A stretch of 9,889 nt of DNA from Rhizorhabdus sp. (lineage in GTDB: Bacteria; Pseudomonadota; Alphaproteobacteria; Sphingomonadales; Sphingomonadaceae): positions 1 to 9,889 of the forward strand of contig SCUQ01000021.1 of NCBI GenBank assembly GCA_004297635.1, written 5' to 3'. A program made the position numbers and the translations under genes. The notes below the pieces were generated by a model. That model saw nothing but the letters and a program-made list of their open reading frames with translations. It ran no database searches and had not been told where the DNA came from. Below are positions 1-5,370 of this stretch, piece after piece; positions within the stretch are counted from its first letter, which is position 1, and each line of letters begins with the position of its first letter.

Positions 1-626
1 CCGCTGAGGATGTTCCCGCCTTCCTGAAGGCCATTCATGCTACCATCGGTGAACTAACCACTGGTGCTGACGCGTCGGCTGTCGATGCCACCGAACATAA
101 ACCTGCCGTGCCGGTCAGATCTTCGGTAAAATCTGACTTCATTATCAGCCTGATCGATGGCCGAAAACTGAAGTCGCTCAAGCGTCATCTGTCGATGCAT
201 GGTCTGACCCCGAAGGAATATCGGGAGCGCTACAGCTTGAAGCCCGATTATCCGATGGTTGCCCCCAACTATTCGGCGCAGCGGCGTGAAGTCGCCAAGA
301 AGCTTGGTCTGGGCCGTAAGCCCAAGTCGCCGTCCATCGTCGCCGAGGCGGCGGCGCCGGCCCCTGTCGCGCCCAAGATGAAGACCGCGGCCAAGCCAAA
401 GGCGGCGAAGCCCAAGGCCGTCGCACCGAAGGCCAAGTCTGCGCCAAAGGCGTCGGCTGCCAAGGCGCCCATGCCGAAGACGGAGGCGGCGCCCAAGCCA
501 GCCGCCGCGCCCAAGGCGAAGGCCGTGGCCAAGCCTAAGACTGCTCCGAAGCCGAAGGCCGACACCGTTGCCGCTGTTCCGGCGAAGCGTGGACGGCCCC
601 GGAAGGTCGACGCTCCGGTGAGCTGA
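1..626 (+). CDS. MucR/Ros-family transcriptional regulator with Lys/Ala/Pro-rich tail (5' end missing)
   Basis: The reading frame is open from base 3 to the TGA at 624-626 (207 codons visible), so the true start lies upstream; the GTG at 108 is internal. The visible N-terminus (DVPAFLKAIHATIGEL) resembles the helical oligomerisation region of MucR proteins. The DNA-binding core follows at visible residues about 34-106, with the family signatures LKSLKRHL, GLTPKEYRERY, DYPMVAPNYSAQR and KKLGLGRK. The Ros zinc-finger pattern C-x2-C-x9-H-x3-H reads here S49-x2-D52-x9-H62-x3-H66, so both cysteines are absent. The last 100 or so residues are almost only Lys, Ala and Pro, like histone H1 tails, ending in the AT-hook-like RGRPRK (bases 588-605). 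MucR proteins are DNA-binding, often H-NS-like regulators of envelope, exopolysaccharide and cell-cycle genes; the targets of this one are unknown. The family call is firm. Confidence 0.9.
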   Translation, partial: AEDVPAFLKAIHATIGELTTGADASAVDATEHKPAVPVRSSVKSDFIISLIDGRKLKSLKRHLSMHGLTPKEYRERYSLKPDYPMVAPNYSAQRREVAKKLGLGRKPKSPSIVAEAAAPAPVAPKMKTAAKPKAAKPKAVAPKAKSAPKASAAKAPMPKTEAAPKPAAAPKAKAVAKPKTAPKPKADTVAAVPAKRGRPRKVDAPVS

Positions 627-654
627 TCACTGGCCAGCTATGTGCGGGCAAATC

Positions 655-692
655 GAAAAGGGCGCTGACGGAATCCCGTCAGCGCCCTTTTC
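655..692. terminator. Bidirectional rho-independent terminator
   Basis: A perfect 17-bp inverted repeat (655-671 with 676-692) encloses a 4-nt loop. A run of four A on the left arm and four T on the right arm make it usable in both directions. It lies between the stop of the MucR-like gene (626, plus) and the stop of the DUF4136 gene (734, minus), which converge, so one element probably ends both transcripts. Confidence 0.85.
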
Positions 693-733
693 ATATCATG
701 GTGAAGGTCTCGCCGTCGCCGGTCTGGAACCTC

Positions 734-1390
734 TCACTTCTTCTTGTCGGGTGGCGCGACCGTAATCTTCACCTCTTCACCCGAATTGCCGGGGAAGTTG
801 GTGAACATCGCCTCGACGAGGTTGGGGACAAGGCGCGGCAACGAGTCGTCCAGCGATCGCGCTTTGGCCTTGCCTTCGAACAGGCGCTTGCCATCGGCCA
901 CCCGCTCAATCGTCATGTCGGCATGGCTTGTGTAGATCGTGTAGGTATCGATGTCGCGATACCAGGGGTCATAGAAGAATGGGTCCCAGCCATAATAGAA
1001 GGCGGATCCATAGCCCCAGCGACGGCCATAGGGGCCGAAGCCGCCATAGCCCCACGGGCCGAAGGCCGGGCCGGGCGCGGGGCGCGACACAACCTTGGGC
1101 GTACCCTTGTCTACGCCATAGTCGAACCGGACGACCAATTCGGGTTTGCCGCCCTCCGCAGGACGATAACCATAGGCGGCCAGCCGCTGGCTGACGAGGC
1201 CGGCATATTGAGCGAATTCGAGCCCGCCCTGGTTGCGAGGGTCGGTGGCTTCGATGGTAAAGGTCTGCCCCTCCGGCACGGGCAGAGCCTGGAAGCGCGA
1301 AACCTTCGCTTCGAACGGCTGGGTGCAGGCGGACACTGCAAGCAGCGCGAGCGGCGCTGCGGCGGCGAGGATCTTTCGGAGGATCGGCAT
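734..1390 (-). CDS. DUF4136 domain-containing lipoprotein
   Basis: A 218-residue exported lipoprotein. The N-terminus (MPILRKILAAAAPLALLAV) is a signal peptide ending in the lipobox V-S-A-C22. Position +2 is Thr rather than Asp, which by the enterobacterial sorting rule would favour the outer membrane. The mature part has the DUF4136 pattern: an early FEAKVSRFQ strand, GLEFAQYAGLVSQRLAAYGY, a PELVVRFDYGV strand, and a C-terminal helix near residues 181-200. A Gly/Tyr/Phe/Trp-rich insert (about residues 104-144, such as GPWGYGGFGPYGRRWGYG) interrupts the domain, which is common in this family. The function of DUF4136 proteins is not known. The ATG at 1390 is preceded by AAGG about 11 nt upstream. 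The gene is transcribed alone, converging on the MucR-like gene. Family call good; function unassigned. Confidence 0.88.
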   Translation of the reverse strand: MPILRKILAAAAPLALLAVSACTQPFEAKVSRFQALPVPEGQTFTIEATDPRNQGGLEFAQYAGLVSQRLAAYGYRPAEGGKPELVVRFDYGVDKGTPKVVSRPAPGPAFGPWGYGGFGPYGRRWGYGSAFYYGWDPFFYDPWYRDIDTYTIYTSHADMTIERVADGKRLFEGKAKARSLDDSLPRLVPNLVEAMFTNFPGNSGEEVKITVAPPDKKK

Positions 1391-1408
1391 TGGTGATGCG
1401 CCTTGTCT

Positions 1409-1471
1409 TTATCCATGAAGCCCGGAGCGGGCCGGGACTCAACCTAGTTCCGCCACAGCCTATCGCAAGAG
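1409..1471 (-). promoter_or_regulatory. Upstream region of the DUF4136 gene, candidate promoter
   Basis: Read on the minus strand, this stretch between the MarR-like stop and the DUF4136 start contains TTGCGA, a 16-nt gap, then TAGGTT, a loose sigma-70-like match. A short CCCGG/CCGGG inverted repeat lies between it and the start codon. The match is weak and not tested. The rest of 1391-1528 shows nothing clear, and no convincing terminator for the MarR-like gene was found. Confidence 0.2.
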
Positions 1472-1528
1472 GCGGGTGAACAAGACTTGAACGTTCGTGA
1501 CCGAGGAGGGTTGCGATCGCCCCAGATT

Positions 1529-2095
1529 CTATTGGGACGAGTCGTCGATCATGTCGAAGAAACGCGACAGCGCGATCGTGGCGTCGCGCGTCAGGCGGAC
1601 GATGGTGCGGCGCCCGTCCAACGCGTCGCGTTGCCGCAGCACCATGCCGGCCTGTTCCAGCGTTCCGATCCGCCGCAACACGGAGGTCTGCGACTCCTTC
1701 AGTTCGCAGCGGATCTGTTTCACGCACATGCACCGGCCCGCGAGTTCGCCGGTCAAGCAGAGGAGCATGATATCCCAACAGCTTTCGCGCAGCACGGCAT
1801 CGGGGAAAATGCTTCGCTGGGCACGGCGCCATCGCAAAGCCCGGCCGGACATTGTCCGCAGGCGTATATCATCCTGTTGTCTGCCTTCGGTGTCCGTGGG
1901 ACGAAGCGCCGACATCAGCGCGAGAAAGCTGCTATCAGCGATAGAACTTACATCAAGTTCCCGCGATGTGCCAAGAATAGCCATAGCATCCCGCCAAGAT
2001 TTCGTTTCTGATCCGTACCAGTCTCTCATCATCCAATATGGATGGAATATTGATATTTCCCTTTGATAACAGGCCCTTTCATAAAAAGGGTCCAT
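1529..2095 (-). CDS. MarR-like winged-helix transcriptional regulator
   Basis: A 188-residue protein with an unassigned N-terminal half (1-100) and a winged helix-turn-helix C-terminal half (about 100-185). The helix-turn-helix reads CVKQIRCELKESQTSVLRRI, followed by a second helix GTLEQAGMVLRQ. The wing carries D160-G-R-R, the D-x-R type wing typical of MarR proteins. This architecture recurs in sphingomonads as small winged-helix regulators of unknown ligand. Cysteines are frequent (C9, C106, C113, C122, C124, C130), but no metal-binding pattern is obvious. The ATG at 2095 was chosen because AGGTAA lies about 10 nt before it; the MM pair at residues 22-23 is a possible later start. It is transcribed away from the collagen-like lipoprotein gene across a shared 102-bp region, which suggests, without proof, that it controls itself and that neighbour. 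The first 40 codons are AT-rich compared with the surroundings. Confidence 0.78.
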   Translation of the reverse strand: MDPFYERACYQREISIFHPYWMMRDWYGSETKSWRDAMAILGTSRELDVSSIADSSFLALMSALRPTDTEGRQQDDIRLRTMSGRALRWRRAQRSIFPDAVLRESCWDIMLLCLTGELAGRCMCVKQIRCELKESQTSVLRRIGTLEQAGMVLRQRDALDGRRTIVRLTRDATIALSRFFDMIDDSSQ

Positions 2096-2123
2096 TACGC
2101 AAAGTTACCTATGAATCCATTTG

Positions 2124-2137
2124 ATCCGAAACCGGAT
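2124..2137. promoter_or_regulatory. Candidate operator (inverted repeat) in divergent promoter region
   Basis: ATCCG-AAAC-CGGAT forms a 5-bp perfect dyad with a 4-nt centre, flanked by partly matching TTT and AAA. It sits between the divergent starts of the MarR-like regulator (2095) and the lipoprotein (2198), where an autoregulatory site would be expected. MarR proteins bind short dyads of this size. A second hairpin, GAAAGG-aacgg-CCTTTC, follows at 2139-2155. Binding is inferred from position only. Confidence 0.35.
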
Positions 2138-2187
2138 TGAAAGGAACGGCCTTTCTCCAGAGTTATTACTGCCATCATCAAGGTGGT

Positions 2188-2192
2188 GGAGG
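2188..2192 (+). promoter_or_regulatory. Ribosome binding site fixing the lipoprotein start at 2198
   Basis: GGAGG lies 5 nt before the ATG at 2198. The frame is also open to a GTG at 2183, but that codon overlaps the site region and would add five residues ahead of the signal peptide. The ATG is therefore preferred. Confidence 0.75.
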
Positions 2193-2197
2193 TTGCT

Positions 2198-3571
2198 ATG
2201 CTTAGACAACGGGCGAAAACACTTTCTTCAATCTTGCTTCTCTCGACGGCCGCGCTGACGCTGGCCGCCTGCGACAGCAATGGCAGCACGCGGCTTGCGG
2301 GCATCGGCAATATACCGCCGACCCCAGTGGACGGCGGCGATGGATCGGGTGGCGACGGCAGCGGATCGGGCTCGGGTGGTGCGGGCTCGGGTGCGGGCAA
2401 TGGCGGATCGGGCGGCGGCGGTTCCACCGGCGGCGGGACGGGATCAGGTGGCTCCGGCAGCGGCGGCACCGGAGGTACCGGGAGCGCCGGCGGAGGTGGC
2501 AGTTCGGGTGGCACGACCGGCTCGACCAGTGGCGCGCTTGCGACGCTGCCGGTTCCTGGCGTCGTCGGGCCGGGCGGCGTGGCTGATACCGGTCTTCTCG
2601 CCAATACCGGCAACCCTTCGAATCCGGGCGCGCTCGGCCCCGTACTGGTGGCTGCCGGCAACGCCGTCCTGGGTGTCAATGGCCAGACGCCAACGCTCGT
2701 CAGCGCGGTCGACCGCGCGATCCCGGGATCGGTGCCGATCGCCGGCACCGTCTCACAAGTCGTCGGATCGACCGGGCAGGTGCTGGTCGATACCGGCCAG
2801 GGCAGAACCTATCTGGTCGACGGGCTGACCGCGGCGGTCGGTCAGGCGGTTTCGCTGAACGTCCTCGACCGGAATGTCCTGCCCGGCAGCGGCACCCCAT
2901 TGGTGGGCGCCAGCGTGCTATCCGCCACACAGGGCAGCGGCTCGCTCGCCACGGTCGGCGTCGATGCGGCTGGCAATCTTGTGAAGGCGGTAGCCACGCC
3001 GCTCGGCACCGACAGCTCGGCGCTGGTCGCTGCGGTCGTGCCGGGCGGTTCCGGCGGGCTCGGCGGCGCGGCAGGCCAGGTGGTGGGCGCGACCGCAGGC
3101 GGCAGCCAGCTGCTCGGCACGGCGGGCGGCACGCCGCTGGTCGGTGCCAGCGTGCTCTCCCCGACGCAGACGACGGGCAGCCTTGCGACGGTCGGTGTCG
3201 GCAGCGGCGGCAATGTGCTGAACGTCGCGGCGGGTCCTGTTGCCGGCGCCAGCGCAGCCGGAACGGCTTCCGCGTCCGGCGGGGTGCTGCCGTCCAATGG
3301 TCTTGCCACCGTCACGGTGGGCAACAGCACGTTGCTCAATGGCGGCAGCAATCCGGCCGTCGGCGCCAGCGTGCTTTCGCCCGGCCAGGCAACCGGGTCT
3401 GCGGTCACAGCCGGCGTGCTGTCGGCGGGCAACGTGCTCACCACGACCGCCGGCAACCTCACCGCGCCGCTCACGGGCGCCGCGGCGGGCGGCACGGCCT
3501 CTGGCGGCGCCAGCGCCAATCCTGGTGGCGTGACCGGTCTTGTCGGCGGGCTGCTGAACAAGGGCGGCTGA
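2198..3571 (+). CDS. Gly/Ser-rich collagen-like repeat lipoprotein
   Basis: A 457-residue exported protein. The signal peptide ends in the lipobox L-A-A-C25, with Asp at +2. Residues 46-112 are a low-complexity Gly/Ser/Thr stretch without a strict Gly-X-Y period. The remainder is Gly, Ala, Val, Ser and Thr rich, with almost no charged residues and no cysteine after C25. It contains three copies of a unit built on GTPLVGASVLSPTQ-x2-GSLATVGV (near residues 232, 311 and 385). This composition matches proteins annotated in sphingomonads and Burkholderia as collagen-like triple helix repeat proteins (Collagen_mid family, from memory). The likely place is the cell envelope or surface, as an adhesin or matrix component; no enzymatic motif is seen. 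The next gene on the same strand, 130 bp on, encodes a TpsB outer-membrane transporter, so it may be exported by it, though no TPS domain (NPNG-type motifs) is visible. Function is inferred only. Confidence 0.72.
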   Translation: MLRQRAKTLSSILLLSTAALTLAACDSNGSTRLAGIGNIPPTPVDGGDGSGGDGSGSGSGGAGSGAGNGGSGGGGSTGGGTGSGGSGSGGTGGTGSAGGGGSSGGTTGSTSGALATLPVPGVVGPGGVADTGLLANTGNPSNPGALGPVLVAAGNAVLGVNGQTPTLVSAVDRAIPGSVPIAGTVSQVVGSTGQVLVDTGQGRTYLVDGLTAAVGQAVSLNVLDRNVLPGSGTPLVGASVLSATQGSGSLATVGVDAAGNLVKAVATPLGTDSSALVAAVVPGGSGGLGGAAGQVVGATAGGSQLLGTAGGTPLVGASVLSPTQTTGSLATVGVGSGGNVLNVAAGPVAGASAAGTASASGGVLPSNGLATVTVGNSTLLNGGSNPAVGASVLSPGQATGSAVTAGVLSAGNVLTTTAGNLTAPLTGAAAGGTASGGASANPGGVTGLVGGLLNKGG

Positions 3572-3613
3572 CCCCGCGATCATGGCGAGCGCGCGCCGAC
3601 CGAGGCGGCGTAA

Positions 3614-3644
3614 GGATGGTGGGGGCGTGTAGCCTCCACCATCC
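3614..3644 (+). terminator. Intergenic hairpin between lipoprotein and TpsB genes (attenuator-like)
   Basis: GGATGGTGGGGG (3614-3625) pairs with CCTCCACCATCC (3633-3644) over 12 bp with one G-T pair and a 7-nt loop. No T-run follows, so it is not a classical intrinsic terminator. It could reduce read-through into the TpsB gene or protect the upstream mRNA end. Confidence 0.4.
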
Positions 3645-3687
3645 CTCCGGGCCCACACGCGTGGACCCCTCCTTCTCTTCCATCGAC

Positions 3688-3692
3688 AGGGG
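3688..3692 (+). promoter_or_regulatory. Ribosome binding site supporting the TpsB start at 3702
   Basis: AGGGG directly abuts an ATG at 3693 and lies 9 nt before the ATG at 3702. Only the second spacing is workable. The second start also gives a cleaner signal peptide (MRLWSVLVAAGL), so 3702 is preferred. Confidence 0.65.
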
Positions 3693-3701
3693 ATGTCCGA
3701 C

Positions 3702-5339
3702 ATGAGGCTATGGTCCGTGCTCGTCGCGGCCGGGCTGACGCTCGGTACGCCGGTTACGAGCGGTTCGGCGCAATCGCCGCTGATCCTCGATCGCAACCGT
3801 GCCGATCGTGTCCAGCCGGTGACGCCAACCGCCCCCGATGCCGCGCGCGAGGCGCCAGCACCGCCGGCTCCCGTGGTCGACAGCGGCACCGAACAGGGCG
3901 GTACGATCATCAGCGCGATCCAGTTCGTGGGTACCAAGGCCCCCGAACCGGCAGCGCGGGCGGCCGAGGTCTATATCGGCAAACCGGCGACCCGCGCCAC
4001 GCTCCAGAATATCGCCGCCGCCATATCGGGCGGCTATGCCAAGTCCGATGTCGCGCTCTATTCGGTGCTCATCCCCAATCAGACGATGTCGGACGGCGTG
4101 CTGCGGGTGCTGCTGATCGAAGGCACGGTCGAGCAGGTGATCGTCACCGACCGGTCGACCGGCCGGGCGCGCCGTCTCGTCGCGGCGATCGCGCGGCAGT
4201 TGACGGCCGAAAGCCCGCTGCGGAAATCCACGCTGCAGCGCTATGTTTCGTTGATCCAGGACGTGCCCGGCACCAGCACCGACATTGATATCGTGCAGGG
4301 GACGAAACAGGGTCTCGTCCGGATCACCCTGACAGTCCGCGACAAGAAGAACGAGTTCGCCACCGGCTTCGACAATCGCGCCGGCGCAACCTATCGCGGC
4401 GGGGCCTTTACCGCGCGGGCGACGCTGTTCCATCTGCTGCGGGGGGGCGATCAGACCGATGTCAATCTCGCCGCCTCGGTCGATTTCCGCAATTACCGCT
4501 ATGCTTCGTTCAGTCATTCGACCGCGCTGGGCGCTGATGGCGGGCGGCTGGGGCTGTCGCTCGGCTACCTCAAGACCCGTCCGCGCCGAAGCCCGATCAG
4601 CGGTAGCGCCGAGATCGCAGGGCTCACCTACAGCTTTCCGCTGATACGCGACTATCGACGCAACCTGACCCTATCCGCGGGGATCGACGGATTGAACAGC
4701 GACAATGCCGCCTTCGGTCAGCTCATCGCGAGCGAGCGCACGCGCGCCGCGCGTGTGGCGCTCGGCTATGTCGAGGCGCGGCCAAAGCGCACGATTGCTG
4801 GCGGCCTGACCGTCAGTCGGGGCCTCGACATGCTGGGCGCGCGTGTCACGGCCCCCTTTGCCGAGACCCGCTTCACCAAGCTCAACGCGCGGGCCAGCAT
4901 CGACCAGGCGATCGGCAAGACGCTGATCGCGCGTGTCCGGTTGAGCGGGCAGTATAGCCGCGACCGGCTGCCCGCCGCCGAGCGCTTCGCCGTGGGCGGC
5001 GAGGAGTATGGCCGCGCGTTCGAGATCGCCCTGCTCAGTGCCGATCGGGGTGCCGCCGCGCTGGCGGAACTGGCGGTCAAGCCGCTGGCGTCGTCCAAGG
5101 CGTTCGGCGCAACCGAGCTATATGGCTTCGTCGACGCCGCAAAGGTGCGCATATTGCCGCGCGGGGTCTTCCCGGCGGCGACCTTCGACCTCGCCTCGGC
5201 GGGCGGTGGCATGCGGCTCGCCTATACGACCAAGGCGGCCCTGTTTCTCGAGGCGGCCAAGCCGATCGATCGGCCCTTTCCGGGCTATGAGAAGGATTGG
5301 CGGTTTTCGGTCGGCTGGAAGCTGGCGCTGCGATCGTGA
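3702..5339 (+). CDS. ShlB/FhaC/HecB-type outer-membrane transporter (TpsB)
   Basis: A 545-residue TpsB protein, the outer-membrane partner of two-partner secretion (type Vb), which threads a substrate across the outer membrane without ATP. The signal peptide is residues 1-23 (cut near GSA-Q). A Pro/Ala-rich linker (40-60) follows, then two POTRA domains: about 68-145 (IISAIQFVG to LLIEGTVEQV) and 146-213 (STDIDIVQGTKQGLVRITL). Residues 214-545 are a beta-barrel of alternating strands. The conserved loop-6 region reads FAVGGEEYGRAFE (429-441), where the classic VRGY tetrad appears as GRAF. Length matches the family (about 550). The frame also opens at ATG 3693, rejected on ribosome-site spacing. 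The upstream collagen-like lipoprotein is the only candidate substrate in view. A run of seven G (4441-4447) lies inside the barrel coding region. Family call strong; substrate uncertain. Confidence 0.88.
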   Translation: MRLWSVLVAAGLTLGTPVTSGSAQSPLILDRNRADRVQPVTPTAPDAAREAPAPPAPVVDSGTEQGGTIISAIQFVGTKAPEPAARAAEVYIGKPATRATLQNIAAAISGGYAKSDVALYSVLIPNQTMSDGVLRVLLIEGTVEQVIVTDRSTGRARRLVAAIARQLTAESPLRKSTLQRYVSLIQDVPGTSTDIDIVQGTKQGLVRITLTVRDKKNEFATGFDNRAGATYRGGAFTARATLFHLLRGGDQTDVNLAASVDFRNYRYASFSHSTALGADGGRLGLSLGYLKTRPRRSPISGSAEIAGLTYSFPLIRDYRRNLTLSAGIDGLNSDNAAFGQLIASERTRAARVALGYVEARPKRTIAGGLTVSRGLDMLGARVTAPFAETRFTKLNARASIDQAIGKTLIARVRLSGQYSRDRLPAAERFAVGGEEYGRAFEIALLSADRGAAALAELAVKPLASSKAFGATELYGFVDAAKVRILPRGVFPAATFDLASAGGGMRLAYTTKAALFLEAAKPIDRPFPGYEKDWRFSVGWKLALRS

Positions 5340-5340
5340 G

Positions 5341-5362
5341 GCGATCGCCGGCCAGCGGCCGG
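5341..5362. terminator. Possible short hairpin between convergent genes
   Basis: The 31-bp gap between the TpsB stop (plus) and the symporter stop (minus) holds CCGGCC-agc-GGCCGG (5348-5362), a 6-bp GC stem with a 3-nt loop, next to a GCGATCGC palindrome. There is no T-run on either side. It is the only structure available to end both transcripts, but it is weak. Confidence 0.3.
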
Positions 5363-5370
5363 AGACCCGG

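Noticed and set aside
698..1396. Plus-strand ORF opposite the DUF4136 lipoprotein
   Set aside because: The minus frame has a signal peptide, lipobox and domain pattern; the plus frame has none and begins at the edge of the terminator.
969..1832. Minus-strand ORF (287 codons) spanning two genes
   Set aside because: Arg/Pro-rich, out of frame with both the DUF4136 and MarR-like genes, and lacking any motif.
2143..2164. EcfG-type (general stress) promoter GGAAC ... GTT
   Set aside because: The gap between GGAAC and AGTT is 13 nt, too short for the usual 16-17 nt.
2333..2533. True collagen Gly-X-Y repeat in the lipoprotein
   Set aside because: Glycines do not keep a three-residue period; this is a Gly/Ser low-complexity linker, so collagen-like is used only as a family label.
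2918..3937. Minus-strand ORFs opposite the lipoprotein gene (also 2095-2748 and 2842-3561)
   Set aside because: They mirror the Gly/Ser-rich repeats as Pro/Ala or Arg-rich sequence; the plus strand has a ribosome site, signal peptide and lipobox.
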